The translations under genes were made by a program, and so were the position numbers. A DNA stretch of 64,000 bases from Bartonella callosciuri (GTDB lineage Bacteria; Pseudomonadota; Alphaproteobacteria; Rhizobiales; Rhizobiaceae): the NCBI RefSeq assembly GCF_014203215.1, contig NZ_JACHIM010000003.1, forward strand, positions 152,082-216,081. The letters are read 5' to 3'. Below are positions 52,479 to 63,056 of this stretch, piece by piece. Positions within the stretch are counted from its first letter, which is position 1, and every line of letters begins with the position of its first letter. The notes beneath the pieces are model-generated. The model saw only the letters and a list, made by a program, of their open reading frames with translations, did not search any database and was not told the origin of the DNA.

Positions 52479-52730
52479 CTAGTGCAGAGTTACAATTTGT
52501 AGTTCATGCTCATTGGCCCCCGCAAGAGCGATAGAGCGCTCATCAGATAAAATAATCGGATAACCTGTTTCACCAAAAAGAGCCCATATTGTAATGCCTG
52601 GGGTCATTGGTGGAAGATCTGGAAAGTTTTTAGCGAGGTCATCTGTACAAACCTTTTTTAAATAAGCGATCTGCCCTACCTCAGAGTAAGATGTGTCTCG
52701 CAACGACAAATTGTGTTTATGCACTCCCAT
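52479..52730 (-). CDS. DUF1150-family small protein
   Basis: 83-residue protein of the alphaproteobacterial DUF1150 family: QIAYLKKVCTDDLAKNFPDLP, GITIWALFGETGYPIILSDE and ANEHELQIVTLH fit the family pattern. GGAG lies 7 bases before the ATG. Function unknown. It is 26 bases downstream of the small heat-shock gene; this pairing is regular in the group and hints at a chaperone-related role. Confidence 0.85.
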   Translation of the reverse strand: MGVHKHNLSLRDTSYSEVGQIAYLKKVCTDDLAKNFPDLPPMTPGITIWALFGETGYPIILSDERSIALAGANEHELQIVTLH

Positions 52731-52756
52731 TTCATTACTCCTTTACGCCTTGACTC

Positions 52757-53188
52757 TTATGACTCACGACTTCTGACTTTAATCGGAATCTGCTTTATTT
52801 GTTTTTTTAGTTTTGGTTGGTGTAGATTAATTGATAAAAGACCATTTTTCAACTCGGCATTTGTCACATGCATTCCCTCGGCGAGAACAAAGGTTCTTTG
52901 GAATTGGCGTGCTGCTATACCGTGATATAAATATTGACGATTGTGATTGTTTGTTTGCTTACCGTGAATAATCAATTGATTGTCGTCGAGCAAGATATTG
53001 AGATTATTAACTTTAAATCCAGCAACAGCCAAAGTTATGCGTATATGGTTTACGTCATCGTTTTTGTGTAAACGCTCAATATTATAGGCTGGATAAGCGT
53101 CATCCGCTTTACCAATACGTTGTAATGTTTTTTCTACAGTTTCAAATCCTAAAAGAAAGGGATTGGAGAAAGGCGTCACATGTGTCAT
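52757..53188 (-). CDS. Hsp20/IbpA-type small heat-shock protein
   Basis: ATP-independent holdase of 143 residues. The N-terminus THVTPFSNPFLLGFETVEKTL and AYPAYNIERL match class A rhizobial sHsps. The alpha-crystallin domain includes ITLAVAGFK, LLDDNQLIIHGKQ, the GIAARQFQRTFVLAEGM loop and LKNGLLSINL. The ATG at 53188 has GAAGAGG upstream; the TTG six codons earlier is unlikely. Confidence 0.92.
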   Translation of the reverse strand: MTHVTPFSNPFLLGFETVEKTLQRIGKADDAYPAYNIERLHKNDDVNHIRITLAVAGFKVNNLNILLDDNQLIIHGKQTNNHNRQYLYHGIAARQFQRTFVLAEGMHVTNAELKNGLLSINLHQPKLKKQIKQIPIKVRSRES

Positions 53189-53307
53189 TGTGAATATCCT
53201 CTTCAAAGCGACTTTGCTTGACTAAGTTCTATAAAAAGCGTTCGCTGCATCCCTCTCATATGGCGATTGTGGATAATAACTTCAAGAGAGAATATTGAGA
53301 GAGTTCA

Positions 53308-54048
53308 ATGGCTCAAAAAACAAAAAAATTATCACAGACGCGAAAATCTTCTGGAAGGTTGTACGCGCAAGACGAAATTGAGGAAATATTTCGTCGTTTT
53401 TCTATTCAACGTCCGATGCCTAAAAGTGATCTTATCTATACCAATGTTTTTACTCTTTTGGTTGCAGTTGTTCTCTCGGCTCAAGCGACAGATGTGAGTG
53501 TTAATAAAGCAACAAAAGAATTATTTCGCCTTGCGGATCAACCAGAAAAAATGGTTGCATTAGGAGAAGAAGAAATTGCACGCCATATTCGTACAATTGG
53601 TCTTTGGCGTGCAAAAGCGCGTAATGTTTATGCGCTTTGCAGTTTTTTAATTGACCACTTTGGTGGTCAAGTGCCTGATAATCGTGAAGCCCTTATGAAA
53701 CTTCCTGGAGTGGGGCGTAAAACGGCTAATGTTGTTCTGAATGTTGCTTTTGGTCAGCCTACATTGGCGGTAGATACGCATATTTTACGCCTTGGAAATC
53801 GTCTTGGTTTAGCACCTGGTAAGACACCAGAAATTGTTGAAGAAAAGTTACTAAAGATTATACCCGCTCATTATCTTCGTTATGCGCATCATTGGCTTAT
53901 TCTACATGGTCGCTATATTTGCCAAGCGCGTAAAATACAATGTACACGGTGCATCATTGCTGACCTCTGTAAAGCAGCAGTAAAAACAAATGCAATTCCA
54001 GCGCCTTTGGTTGAAGTTCAGGGCAATGGAGCACCGATTTTTTTTTGA
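53308..54048 (+). CDS. nth: Endonuclease III
   Basis: Bifunctional DNA glycosylase/AP lyase for oxidised pyrimidines. In 246 residues it has the helix-hairpin-helix LPGVGRKTANVVL with the catalytic lysine, VDTHILRLGNRLG with the catalytic aspartate, and the 4Fe-4S ligands C-x6-C-x2-C-x5-C (CQARKIQCTRCIIADLC). It carries a charged N-terminal extension of about 25 residues common in Rhizobiales. Confidence 0.96.
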   Translation: MAQKTKKLSQTRKSSGRLYAQDEIEEIFRRFSIQRPMPKSDLIYTNVFTLLVAVVLSAQATDVSVNKATKELFRLADQPEKMVALGEEEIARHIRTIGLWRAKARNVYALCSFLIDHFGGQVPDNREALMKLPGVGRKTANVVLNVAFGQPTLAVDTHILRLGNRLGLAPGKTPEIVEEKLLKIIPAHYLRYAHHWLILHGRYICQARKIQCTRCIIADLCKAAVKTNAIPAPLVEVQGNGAPIFF

Positions 54049-54074
54049 TATGGTCTTGCTATTTTATGTATACT
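54045..54074 (+). promoter_or_regulatory. Predicted sigma-70 promoter of rpmI-rplT
   Basis: TTGATA at 54045-54050 and TATACT at 54069-54074 are 18 bases apart, close to consensus. It begins at the nth stop and would start transcription near 54081, giving a leader of about 135 bases. Confidence 0.55.
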
Positions 54075-54099
54075 GGCTTATGGAAATGCTGTTGGAACC

Positions 54100-54158
54100 G
54101 CCCGGCAGGGCATGCCGTGGCTGTTTAAATGCTTATTCAAGCGTTGGTCCGCTTGAAT
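54100..54158 (+). promoter_or_regulatory. Structured 5' leader of rpmI-rplT (two hairpins)
   Basis: First stem at 54100-54121, GCCCGGCA...TGCCG(T)GGC, unusually GC-rich for this DNA. Second stem ATTCAAGCG (54135-54143) and CGCTTGAAT (54150-54158) is perfect, with loop TTGGTC and no T tail. Such a leader may bind L20 or L35 for feedback control, as known for L20 in other bacteria; here that is inference. Confidence 0.45.
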
Positions 54159-54217
54159 GAAGAAATCCACTTTAATGAATAAAGTTGTAAATAAATAAAA
54201 ATGTATGGAGTAGCAAA

Positions 54218-54421
54218 ATGCCCAAGATGAAGACCAAATCATCCGCTAAGAAGCGGTTTAAAATCACTGCGTCAGGCAAAGTTAAGGTCGCAGCTGCAGG
54301 TAAACGCCATGGTATGATTAAACGTTCGAATAAATTTATTCGCGATGCACGTGGAACAATGGTTTTGAGCGAACAAGATACGAAAAAAGTTATTCATCAT
54401 TATTTGCCGAATGGTTTGTAA
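54218..54421 (+). CDS. rpmI: 50S ribosomal protein L35
   Basis: 66-residue basic ribosomal protein starting [15 protein letters not shown] and containing [10 protein letters not shown]; full normal length. The ribosome site ATGGAGTAG precedes the ATG. First gene of the rpmI-rplT pair. Confidence 0.98.
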   Translation: MPKMKTKSSAKKRFKITASGKVKVAAAGKRHGMIKRSNKFIRDARGTMVLSEQDTKKVIHHYLPNGL

Positions 54422-54454
54422 ACCTTACGCTTTTGATTTTGAGGAGAGTATTAC

Positions 54455-54856
54455 ATGGCACGTGTAAAAAGAGGTATGACAGCGCACGCTAAACACAAAA
54501 AAGTTCTGAAACAGGCTAAAGGTTTTTACGGTCGGCGTAAAAATACCATTCGTGCAGCTAAGGCAGCAGTTGATCGCTCAAAACAGTATGCTTATCGTGA
54601 TCGTAAAAATAGGAAGCGTAATTTCCGTGCTTTATGGATTCAGAGAATTAATGCGGCTGTTCGTGCAGAAGGTTTGACTTATGGGCGTTTTATTGATGGT
54701 TTATCAAAAGCTGGTATTGAAGTTGATCGTAAAGTTCTGTCAGACATAGCCATCCACGAAAAAGCAGCATTTTCCGCTTTGGTAACTTCCGCAAAGGAGG
54801 CTTTGGAATATTTAAAGGATACGACGCCTAATGCTTTTGAAGGCGCTGTAAAATAA
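54455..54856 (+). CDS. rplT: 50S ribosomal protein L20
   Basis: 133-residue ribosomal protein needed for early 50S assembly and often a translational repressor of its own operon. It begins [19 protein letters not shown] and has [13 protein letters not shown] and [25 protein letters not shown] lies upstream. A terminator follows before pheS. Confidence 0.98.
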   Translation: MARVKRGMTAHAKHKKVLKQAKGFYGRRKNTIRAAKAAVDRSKQYAYRDRKNRKRNFRALWIQRINAAVRAEGLTYGRFIDGLSKAGIEVDRKVLSDIAIHEKAAFSALVTSAKEALEYLKDTTPNAFEGAVK

Positions 54857-54895
54857 GCCAGTCGTGTTCTCTTAAAGCGTTTATTTATTCGGGAT

Positions 54896-54929
54896 CCCGT
54901 ACTGGTTGTTGCTAGTGCGGGTTTTTTTT
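54896..54929 (+). terminator. Intrinsic terminator after rplT
   Basis: CCCGTACTGG and CTAGTGCGGG pair (two G-T pairs) around a TTGTTG loop and are followed by eight T. It separates rpmI-rplT from pheS, whose ATG is 22 bases further on; it may act as an attenuator for pheST. Confidence 0.8.
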
Positions 54930-54951
54930 ATTCAAAAAATAGGCAAAAAAT

Positions 54952-56025
54952 ATGAGCGACATTGAATGTCTAGAACAAGAAATTTGTTTAGCTTTAGAAG
55001 CAGCGAGTGATGAACAGGCACTTGAAACAGTGCGTATTGCGGCGTTAGGTAAAAAAGGCAGTATCTCTGAAAAATTAAAAGCTTTAGGGAAGATGACTGC
55101 TGAAGAACGACATAAAGTGGGACCAGTTCTTAATGGATTAAAAAATCGCGTTTTAGAGTTATGGGCGCAGAGGCGTGATCTTCTAAGGCGCCAAGCAATG
55201 GATGTGCGTCTTTCTCGTGAAACGGTTGATGTGACCTTGCCTGTTCGTTCTTCTCCTATAGAACGGGGACGTATTCATCCTATCTCACAGGTGATTGAGG
55301 AAATCATAGCCATTTATACGAATATGGGTTTTTCCCTTGCAGAGGGCCCCGATATTGAAACAGATTATTATAATTTTACGGCATTAAATTTTCCTGAAGG
55401 TCATCCAGCGCGTGAAATGCATGATACCTTCTTTTTTGATATTGGTAAAACGGGAGAGCGGAAATTATTACGCACGCATACCTCACCTGTACAAATTCGT
55501 ACAATGGAAAAGCAAAAGGCACCGATACGTATCATTATTCCTGGAAAAACTTATCGTATGGATTCAGACGCAACGCATTCGCCTATGTTTCATCAGGTAG
55601 AAGGCCTTGTGATTGATAAAACCTCTACCATTGCACATATGATGTGGCTTCATGAAACCTTTTGTAAAGCTTTTTTTGAAGTTTCTTCTGTAAAGATGCG
55701 TTTTCGTCCCTCTTTTTTTCCTTTTACTGAGCCGTCTATGGAGGTCGATATTCAGTGTGATCGTTCTGGTTCAGAAGTAAGGTTTGGGGAAGGGCAGGAT
55801 TGGTTGGAAATCTTAGGGTGCGGAATGGTGCATCCTCGTGTACTAAAAAATGTTGGTTTTGATCCCGATGAATATCAGGGCTTTGCATGGGGCATGGGCA
55901 TTGATCGTATTGCCATGTTGAAATACGGCATGCCTGATTTGCGTGCCTTTTTTGATGCAGATCTGCGGTGGTTAGATCATTATGGTTTTCGCTGCTTTGA
56001 CATGCCTGCTTTTTCCCTGGCTTAA
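54952..56025 (+). CDS. pheS: Phenylalanyl-tRNA synthetase alpha subunit
   Basis: Catalytic subunit of the (alpha-beta)2 enzyme. The 357-residue protein has an N-terminal coiled coil (about 1-85) that binds tRNA and the class II core: [52 protein letters not shown] (motif 2), and [17 protein letters not shown] (motif 3). pheT follows after 43 bases. Confidence 0.97.
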   Translation: MSDIECLEQEICLALEAASDEQALETVRIAALGKKGSISEKLKALGKMTAEERHKVGPVLNGLKNRVLELWAQRRDLLRRQAMDVRLSRETVDVTLPVRSSPIERGRIHPISQVIEEIIAIYTNMGFSLAEGPDIETDYYNFTALNFPEGHPAREMHDTFFFDIGKTGERKLLRTHTSPVQIRTMEKQKAPIRIIIPGKTYRMDSDATHSPMFHQVEGLVIDKTSTIAHMMWLHETFCKAFFEVSSVKMRFRPSFFPFTEPSMEVDIQCDRSGSEVRFGEGQDWLEILGCGMVHPRVLKNVGFDPDEYQGFAWGMGIDRIAMLKYGMPDLRAFFDADLRWLDHYGFRCFDMPAFSLA

Positions 56026-56068
56026 GCGATGTGTGATCTTAAAAACAGTTTTCATATGAGGTTTTAAA

Positions 56069-58483
56069 ATGAAATTTACATTGTCCTGGTTGAAAGATCA
56101 CTTAGAAACAGACGCATCTCTGAATGCAATTTGCGATAAACTCACAGCTATTGGTCTTGAGGTTGATCATGTTGATGACCGTTCTTCTTTAAAGGGTTTT
56201 GTAATTGCAAAAGTTTTAACGGCAATAAAACATCCTGATGCAGATAAACTTCAGATTTTGTCGGTAGATACAGGGGCTGGTACACCTATTCAGGTTATCT
56301 GTGGGGCACCAAATGCACGTGCTGGGCTTATTGGTGTTCTTGCTATACCAGGGACTTATGTTCCTGGACTTGATGTCACGCTATCTGTAGGCAAAATTCG
56401 CGGTGTTGAAAGTTTTGGGATGATGTGTTCCCAAGCAGAGCTTGAATTACCAAATGAACATGATGGAATTATTGAGCTTCCAGATGATGCACCTATTGGA
56501 GGTTCGTTTGCTGCTTATGCAGGTTTAGATGATCCGGTCATTGATATTGGTTTGACCCCTAACCGTGCTGATTGCACAGCTGTTCGTGGTATTGCACGTG
56601 ATTTAGCTGCCGCTGGAATGGGACGATTAAAAGAATTGTCTTTGCCACAATTTGACGCTTCCTTTGAAACGTCGCTGCAAGTTTCTTTAGATTTTTCGAA
56701 AAGCGCATTGTTATGTTTAGGCTTTGCGTGGCGTGAAGTTCGCAATGTTCAAAATGGGGTATCACCACAATGGATGCAGCAGCGTTTGCGTGCTATTGGT
56801 TTGAGACCGATTAATGCATTGGTTGATATGACCAATTATATAAGTTTTGATCTTGGCCGTCCACTTCATGTTTTTGATGCAGATAAGATTAAAGGGAATT
56901 TGCGTGTACGATGTGCTTATGAGGGTGAACAGCTTCAGGCTCTTAACGGAAAAATCTATAATTTGGGCGTTAAAGATTGTGTCATCGCAGATGACGAAGG
57001 AGTTGTTTCGATTGCCGGTATTATGGGTGGTGAAAGAACAAGCTGTGATGAGATGACATGTCGGGTTATTATTGAATCAGCGCTTTGGGATGCTCAGAGC
57101 ATTGCGCAGACGGGTCGTGCCTTAGGTCTTATCAGTGATGCTCGTTATCGGTTTGAACGGGGTGTTGATCCAGCTTTTATGGAAACAGGGCTTGAGATTG
57201 CAACAGAATTGGTTTTACGCCTTTGTGGTGGTGAAGGTTCAAAGAGGAGGGTCGTTGGTTATCAGCAACCAGGAATTAAACAGATTGTTTTTCCTTTTTC
57301 TGAAATTAAACGTTTAACACATTTAGAAATAGAACGTGCACAAGTTGTGACTATCTTGGCAAGACTTGGATTCGGTATTGAAGGAGAAGGAGATGCTGTT
57401 ACGGTTAAAGTACCAACATGGCGCTCTGATATTGTTGGCAAAGCTGATTTAGTAGAAGAAGTGATGAGGATTTATGGGCTGGATAAAATTAAGCCCATTC
57501 CGTTAGCAGATTTTGCAGAGGGAAAAGGTCCAGTTTTAACATGCGCACAGGTTCGTTCACGCATTGCGCGTTTGGCTTTAGCATATCGCGGTATGAAAGA
57601 GGCTGTGACCTGGTCTTTTATTTCTGAAAAACAAGCGCTGGTTTTTGGGGGTGGTCAAACACAGCTTAAATTAGTAAATCCTATTTCTACTGATCTGTCT
57701 GTAATGCGTCCTTCTCTTTTGCCTGGTTTGCTGGTGGCTGCACAAAAAAATGCTGATCGTGGTTTTCCAGATTTTGCATTGTTTGAAGTTTCTAGCATCT
57801 ATGAAGACGATACAGCTGATAAACAACAACGTGTTGCTGGTGGGATTCGCCGTGGAACAGAACGATTTGAAGGAGCAGGGCGCTTTTGGAATGGTAATGC
57901 GGTAGCAGTTGATGTTTTTGATGCAAAAGCTGATGCATTGGCTGTTTTAGAAGCGTGCGGTATGGATATCAGCAAGGTCCAAATTGAAGTGGGAGCACCT
58001 GATTGGTATCATCCTGGTCGTTCAGGGGTTATAAAGCTTGGATCAAAGGTTATTCTTGGTTTTTTTGGTGTTTTTCATCCTGTTACGTTAGAAAAGTTAG
58101 GTGTCAGTGGTCCTCTATGCGGTTTTGAAATTTTTCTTGATCAAATTCCAGAGTCAAAGAAAAAGCCAACGAAAAGCCGTTCTCCTTTGAAATTATCGCC
58201 TTTTCAAATGGTGCGACGTGATTTTGCATTCGTAGTGGATAAAACAGTTGCTTCCTCTCTTATTGTGCGTGCTGCAAGTGGAGCAGATAAAAAACTTATT
58301 CATTCAGTGCAGATTTTTGATCTTTTTGAAGATCCAAGTCTTGGTGAAGATAAGAAATCTGTTGCGATTGAAATTGCTATTCAACCCGTTGAACGTACTT
58401 TAACCGATGAGGATCTAGAAGAGCTTGCTTTGAAAGTCGTGGAAAAAGTCACGAAGATGACAGGCGCATGTTTGCGCTGTTGA
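56069..58483 (+). CDS. pheT: Phenylalanyl-tRNA synthetase beta subunit
   Basis: 804-residue partner of PheS. Domains in order: an N-terminal tRNA-binding OB fold ([28 protein letters not shown]), B3/B4 editing region ([20 protein letters not shown]), B5, a class II-like catalytic fold without activity ([22 protein letters not shown]), and the C-terminal anticodon-binding domain ([15 protein letters not shown] ... [11 protein letters not shown]). Complete, no odd features. Confidence 0.97.
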   Translation: MKFTLSWLKDHLETDASLNAICDKLTAIGLEVDHVDDRSSLKGFVIAKVLTAIKHPDADKLQILSVDTGAGTPIQVICGAPNARAGLIGVLAIPGTYVPGLDVTLSVGKIRGVESFGMMCSQAELELPNEHDGIIELPDDAPIGGSFAAYAGLDDPVIDIGLTPNRADCTAVRGIARDLAAAGMGRLKELSLPQFDASFETSLQVSLDFSKSALLCLGFAWREVRNVQNGVSPQWMQQRLRAIGLRPINALVDMTNYISFDLGRPLHVFDADKIKGNLRVRCAYEGEQLQALNGKIYNLGVKDCVIADDEGVVSIAGIMGGERTSCDEMTCRVIIESALWDAQSIAQTGRALGLISDARYRFERGVDPAFMETGLEIATELVLRLCGGEGSKRRVVGYQQPGIKQIVFPFSEIKRLTHLEIERAQVVTILARLGFGIEGEGDAVTVKVPTWRSDIVGKADLVEEVMRIYGLDKIKPIPLADFAEGKGPVLTCAQVRSRIARLALAYRGMKEAVTWSFISEKQALVFGGGQTQLKLVNPISTDLSVMRPSLLPGLLVAAQKNADRGFPDFALFEVSSIYEDDTADKQQRVAGGIRRGTERFEGAGRFWNGNAVAVDVFDAKADALAVLEACGMDISKVQIEVGAPDWYHPGRSGVIKLGSKVILGFFGVFHPVTLEKLGVSGPLCGFEIFLDQIPESKKKPTKSRSPLKLSPFQMVRRDFAFVVDKTVASSLIVRAASGADKKLIHSVQIFDLFEDPSLGEDKKSVAIEIAIQPVERTLTDEDLEELALKVVEKVTKMTGACLRC

Positions 58484-58718
58484 GTTTTCTTATCCTCTAT
58501 TGGTTTTTTATAAAGAAGGAGCACTTTTGCGTGTTCTCTTATTTTTTAGGCATTCAAAGTTTATAGAATTTCTTGAAATGGATTTTCATATCAAAAAAGC
58601 CTCTTTTTAAGTCGTCTTTGTTCAAGGCAAAAAAATGTTTTAAGAATCTTTAAAAGTTATTTTTTCTCCTAATCCTTCATTGCAAATTAGAAAGATAACT
58701 GCTATTGATATATAATAA
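58484..58718. other. Spacer with the sit promoter
   Basis: About 235 bases after pheT. TATAAT at 58711-58716 is a good -10 box just before the palindrome; no -35 box is obvious. A half-site TGCAAAT at 58681-58687 repeats one arm of the operator. Confidence 0.5.
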
Positions 58719-58733
58719 TGCAAATCATTTGCA
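58719..58733. promoter_or_regulatory. Predicted Mur/Fur-type operator of sitABCD
   Basis: TGCAAATCATTTGCA is a perfect 7-1-7 palindrome directly after a TATAAT box (58711-58716), so a bound repressor would cover the transcription start. Rhizobial Mur (a manganese-sensing Fur homologue) is known to repress sit operons through TGCAA-type palindromes. Assignment to Mur rather than another Fur-family protein is inference. Confidence 0.7.
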
Positions 58734-58768
58734 ATAAAGAGAGAGGCTATGAAGGAAAGAGAGAATCG

Positions 58769-59677
58769 ATGAGCGTAAAAACGTTTTTTACCATAATGTG
58801 GGGGAGTATCGTTTTTCTTACACCCAATTTTGCTTTGTGTGCTGGCAAATTTAAAGCTGTTACGACTTTCACCATCATTGCTGATATGGCGCGCAATGTG
58901 GCAGGTGATGCTGCTGATGTTGAATCAATCACAAAACCGGGTGCTGAAATTCACGAATACCAACCGACACCTCGCGATCTTATGCGCGCGCAGGGCGCAA
59001 ATCTTATATTATGGAATGGATTAGAGTTGGAGCTTTGGTTTGAAAAGTTTTTTCAAAATATCAAGGATGTTCCAAGTGTTGTTGTTTCAGAAGGTATTGT
59101 GCCAGTTAAGATTGGTGAGGGACCTTACAGTGGTAAGCCCAATCCTCATGCATGGATGTCACCAACTGCAGCTTTAATTTACGTTGATAATATTCGCGAT
59201 GCTTTTATAAAATATGACCCTGAACATTCTGCTACTTATAAAGAAAATGCCGAAATTTATAAGAAAAAGATTCGCTCAATGATTGATCCAATTAGGGCTA
59301 AATTGGAAGTATTACCAAAAGACAAACGCTGGCTTGTGACCAGTGAAGGTGCATTCAGTTATTTAGCGCGTGATTTTGATTTGAAAGAACTCTATCTTTG
59401 GCCAATTAATGCTGATCAGCAAGGGACACCGCAGCAAGTGAAGCATGTTATTGATATGGTTAGTAAATACAATATTCAGGTAGTTTTTTCTGAGAGTACT
59501 ATTTCGCCTGCGCCTGCTAAACAAGTTGCAAGAGAAACAGGGGCTAGATACGGTGGTGTGCTTTATGTTGATTCTTTAAGTGAGAAAAATGGTGAGGTGC
59601 CAACCTATATCGATTTATTACGTGTTACAAGTGGACGTATTAGCAATGCCTTATTATACGGAGTAAAAGATCAATGA
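58769..59677 (+). CDS. sitA: SitA, manganese/iron ABC transporter binding protein
   Basis: Periplasmic cluster A-I metal-binding protein of 302 residues. The start at 58769 follows a GGAAAGAGAG ribosome site; an upstream ATG lies inside the operator and is rejected. Signal peptide: [23 protein letters not shown]. Metal ligands expected: histidine in [12 protein letters not shown], histidine in PNPHAWMSP, glutamate in [13 protein letters not shown] and the acidic residue in SESTISPAP. First gene of the overlapping sitABCD operon. Confidence 0.94.
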   Translation: MSVKTFFTIMWGSIVFLTPNFALCAGKFKAVTTFTIIADMARNVAGDAADVESITKPGAEIHEYQPTPRDLMRAQGANLILWNGLELELWFEKFFQNIKDVPSVVVSEGIVPVKIGEGPYSGKPNPHAWMSPTAALIYVDNIRDAFIKYDPEHSATYKENAEIYKKKIRSMIDPIRAKLEVLPKDKRWLVTSEGAFSYLARDFDLKELYLWPINADQQGTPQQVKHVIDMVSKYNIQVVFSESTISPAPAKQVARETGARYGGVLYVDSLSEKNGEVPTYIDLLRVTSGRISNALLYGVKDQ

Positions 59678-60504
59678 TAGGATCTGGAATATTTGCTCAA
59701 GGGGTAACGGTAACGTATCGGAATGGACATACAGCTTTGCGCGAAGTGAATTTTGAGAGCCCAAAAGGTTCCATTATGGCATTGGTTGGCGTTAACGGAT
59801 CAGGTAAGTCAACATTGTTTAAAGCTATTATGGGGTTTGTGCGACCATCAAAAGGAAAAATTCGCATTTTTGATTTGTCAGTTGATACGGCTTTGAAACA
59901 AAATCTTATTGCTTATGTTCCTCAGAGTGAGGAAGTTGATTGGAATTTTCCTGTTCTCGTTGAAGATGTTGTTTTGATGGGGCGGTATGGCCATATGAAT
60001 TTCTTTCGCTATGCGCGAGCACGGGATTATGAAGCTGTTCGCATTGCATTAGAACGCGTTGATATGTTGGCATTTGCCAAGCGCCAAATTGGTGAACTTT
60101 CTGGAGGTCAAAAAAAGCGTGTTTTTCTAGCACGCGCTCTTGCACAGCAAGCAAAAGCTATTTTATTAGATGAGCCATTTACAGGGGTTGATATCACAAC
60201 GGAAGATAAAATCATTGCGTTGTTGCAAGATCTGCGTAAAGAAGGCGCTGTAATATTGGTTTCTACACACAATTTAGGCTCTGTTCGTGAATTTTGTGAT
60301 CACACGGTTTTAATAAAGGGAACTGTTTTAGCTTCTGGGTTAACAGAAAGTGTCTTTACAAAAGAAAATCTTGAGAAAACTTTTGGTGGTGCTTTGCACC
60401 ATCATATTTTTGATCTTCAAAGCATGAAAAAAAATAATGTTTTTACAGGGAATAAACAGCCTCTCATTCTTGAGAATACTCAAAGTATGGAGCATGTTGC
60501 ATGA
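59674..60504 (+). CDS. sitB: SitB, metal ABC transporter ATPase
   Basis: 276-residue ATPase with Walker [11 protein letters not shown]-loop [13 protein letters not shown] (a typical metal-ABC feature), signature LSGGQKKR, Walker [13 protein letters not shown] and switch histidine STHNLGS. It overlaps sitA by four bases and sitC by four bases. Confidence 0.95.
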   Translation: MIGSGIFAQGVTVTYRNGHTALREVNFESPKGSIMALVGVNGSGKSTLFKAIMGFVRPSKGKIRIFDLSVDTALKQNLIAYVPQSEEVDWNFPVLVEDVVLMGRYGHMNFFRYARARDYEAVRIALERVDMLAFAKRQIGELSGGQKKRVFLARALAQQAKAILLDEPFTGVDITTEDKIIALLQDLRKEGAVILVSTHNLGSVREFCDHTVLIKGTVLASGLTESVFTKENLEKTFGGALHHHIFDLQSMKKNNVFTGNKQPLILENTQSMEHVA

Positions 60505-61367
60505 TTTCTTGGTTGCTTGAACCGCTGAGCTATCAATATATGGTTAATGCAATGTGGGTTTCAGGGTTAGTGGGATGTGTTTGTGCCTTTCTTTCTGCTT
60601 TTTTGATGTTAAAAGGTTGGTCATTGATTGGTGATGCACTTTCCCATTCGATTGTACCTGGAGTAGCAGGGGCTTACCTTTTAGGCTTACCTTTTTCACT
60701 TGGAGCTTTTTTTTCTGGTGGGCTTGCTGCGGCAGCAATGCTCTTTTTTAATCATCGAACAAAGCTAAAGGAGGATACTATTATTGGGCTCATTTTTTCT
60801 TCCTTTTTTGCTTTTGGATTGTTTCTTAAATCATTAAAACCGATGGCTGTTAATATTGATACGATTGTTTTGGGAAATATTTTAGCCGTTAGTTCATCAG
60901 ATATACTACAATTGGCTTTTATTGGTTTTTTTTCTTTGTTTATATTGCTTTTGCAATGGAAAGATCTCCTTGTTTCTTTATTTGATGAAACACATGCGCA
61001 TGCTATTGGATTAAACGTAAAGTTTTTAAAGATTCTCTTCTTCACACTGCTTGCTGCTTGCACTGTCGCTGCAATGCAAACGGTTGGAGCGTTCTTGGTT
61101 ATTTGTCTTGTTGTGACACCGGGGGCAACAGCTTATCTTTTAAGTGACAGGTTTGCGAACGTTTTAGTTATTGCAGTTATGATTGGGACATTTACAAGCG
61201 TATTGGGTGTTTATGTGAGTTATTTTTTGAATGCGCAAACAGGTGGCGTTGTTGTGCTTTTTCAAGCGTTTCTATTTATGATGGCTTTTATTTTTGCTCC
61301 TAAACACGGTTTTATTGCTGCGCGCTTACGTATAAAAGCGGCAAAAAGAGGTGTGGTGTTATCATGA
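60501..61367 (+). CDS. sitC: SitC, metal ABC transporter permease
   Basis: ABC-3-family inner-membrane permease, 288 residues, about eight helices. It has [23 protein letters not shown] near the N-terminus and [24 protein letters not shown], the usual cytoplasmic ATPase-contact region. It overlaps sitB and sitD by four bases each. Confidence 0.94.
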   Translation: MISWLLEPLSYQYMVNAMWVSGLVGCVCAFLSAFLMLKGWSLIGDALSHSIVPGVAGAYLLGLPFSLGAFFSGGLAAAAMLFFNHRTKLKEDTIIGLIFSSFFAFGLFLKSLKPMAVNIDTIVLGNILAVSSSDILQLAFIGFFSLFILLLQWKDLLVSLFDETHAHAIGLNVKFLKILFFTLLAACTVAAMQTVGAFLVICLVVTPGATAYLLSDRFANVLVIAVMIGTFTSVLGVYVSYFLNAQTGGVVVLFQAFLFMMAFIFAPKHGFIAARLRIKAAKRGVVLS

Positions 61368-62269
61368 TTGATCAATTACTCCTTCCTTTTCAGTTTTCTT
61401 TTATGCTTAAGGGTATGGTTATTGTCATGATCCTTTCTGTTCCAATGGCCATGCTTTCTTGTTTTCTTATTTTAAAAGGATGGGCGCTTTTAGGAGATGC
61501 AATTTCCCATGCGGTTTTCCCTGGCGTTGTGATTGGTTATATGACAACACCGTGGGTGATAACATTTTTGACTTCTTTGCCATTTGCTTGGTTTCAACAT
61601 GTGCGTCCAGCCAATGTTACAATGACTTTGATTACTTGTGGTGCTTTTGTTGCGGCTATGGTTTGTTCTCTCCTGACGGGTTTTTTAGGGAGTAACAGCC
61701 GTATCAAACAAGACACGGTGATGGGGGTTGTTTTTTCATCAATGTTTGGTTTAGGACTTGTTTTGGCAACGTCTATTTATAGCAGCTTAGATTTGAATCA
61801 TATTTTATTTGGTAATCTCTTAGGGGTTAATTGGCTTGATATTGCGCAGACGGCGATCATTTCTATTATTGTCACTTTTATTTTGGGAGCGAAATGGCGC
61901 GATTTTATGCTGTATATTTTTGATTCAGTTCAAGGCCGTGCGATGGGATTGCGAATATCAGTGCTCCACTATACTCTGTTAACAATGATTTCTCTCACGA
62001 TTGTTGCAGCCTTAAAGGCTGTGGGCATTGTTCTTGTTATTTCTTTATTAATAGCACCGGGAGCTATTGCTTATCTTATCACGAAGCGGTTTTCTTTTAT
62101 GTTGGTGATTGCTGTACTTGTTGCAGCTTTTTCCGGTTTTCTAGGAATTTATCTAAGCTTATTTATTGGCTCTGATTCTGCTTCTACAATTGTATTGATT
62201 TTAACACTCATTTTCATTGCCATTTTTATATCGATTTTCTTTCGTCGAGTCACTGTTCAAGAAATTTAA
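61364..62269 (+). CDS. sitD: SitD, metal ABC transporter permease
   Basis: Second ABC-3 permease, 301 residues, a paralogue of SitC: LKGWALLGDAISHAVFPGVV and VGIVLVISLLIAPGAIAYLIT align with SitC. The two permeases form a heterodimer with SitB dimers. A terminator lies about 160 bases downstream. Confidence 0.94.
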   Translation: MIDQLLLPFQFSFMLKGMVIVMILSVPMAMLSCFLILKGWALLGDAISHAVFPGVVIGYMTTPWVITFLTSLPFAWFQHVRPANVTMTLITCGAFVAAMVCSLLTGFLGSNSRIKQDTVMGVVFSSMFGLGLVLATSIYSSLDLNHILFGNLLGVNWLDIAQTAIISIIVTFILGAKWRDFMLYIFDSVQGRAMGLRISVLHYTLLTMISLTIVAALKAVGIVLVISLLIAPGAIAYLITKRFSFMLVIAVLVAAFSGFLGIYLSLFIGSDSASTIVLILTLIFIAIFISIFFRRVTVQEI

Positions 62270-62425
62270 GTGTGATAAATTTCATGCATATCAGCCATGC
62301 ATTTTTGTGTCTTGTCTATCGTATTTATTTTGTATAAAACGACAGGGCTAGGTTATTTTCCTCCTAATGTCTAGCAAAGGGATGCGGTGTAATTCTCCCC
62401 CCCGAACGCTGCATTCATGATTAAG

Positions 62426-62457
62426 AGGCTGCACTGATTTATTCTGCAGCCTTTTTT
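62426..62457 (+). terminator. Intrinsic terminator of sitABCD
   Basis: GGCTGCA (62427-62433) and TGCAGCC (62445-62451) form a perfect stem with an 11-base loop, followed by six T and a further T-rich tract. Confidence 0.8.
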
Positions 62458-62669
62458 ATTTTTTAGCTTCCTAAAAATTTATGCTGATTTCTTGAAAACC
62501 TTAAAATGATCATCATATTGCGCGGCTACTTAATATTTAGAAGAAAGTATCATAAGAAATTTATTTATGAATGAATTGGTGTTAGGGAATAGTTGTCCGT
62601 TAAAACATATCATATGAAAAGCAGTGGGATACAATGGTAATCTTTTATAGAGGAAAATAGCACGAAAGG

Positions 62670-63056
62670 ATGGAAAACGATTTTAAGATATCTCGCCTTG
62701 TGCGTATTTTCATTTCTATAATGGGGTGGGCAATGGTTGTTTTGGGTATTATCGGTATAATGTTACCTATTATGCCAACTGTACCTTTTTTATTATTTGC
62801 TTCATGGTGTTTTGCTCGTTCATCACCACGTTTTCATCGTTGGTTGAATGATCATCGCGTTTTTGGTCCACCTATTAAACGATGGGAGGAAAAGCGGGCC
62901 ATTCCACCATTTGTTAAAATTTTTGCGATAGTGAGTATGGTGGGTGGCTTTTTATCCTTTCTAGTGATGGTGCATCCTGCTTTGTGGTTTGCCTTATTGG
63001 TTGTTGCTATTTTGCTGTTGATTACTATTTACATTGTGACGCGTCCTTCTGCATAA
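62670..63056 (+). CDS. DUF454 (YbaN-like) membrane protein
   Basis: 128-residue inner-membrane protein of the DUF454 family. It shows ILGIIGIMLPIMPTVPFLLFASWCFARSSPRFHRWL, given here as the family's G-I-x-L-P-x-x-P-T-x-P-F pattern, then FGPPIKRWEEKRAIPPFVK and two more helices. Function unknown. The start is preceded by GAGGAAAATAGCACGAAAGG, so spacing is loose. Confidence 0.87.
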   Translation: MENDFKISRLVRIFISIMGWAMVVLGIIGIMLPIMPTVPFLLFASWCFARSSPRFHRWLNDHRVFGPPIKRWEEKRAIPPFVKIFAIVSMVGGFLSFLVMVHPALWFALLVVAILLLITIYIVTRPSA

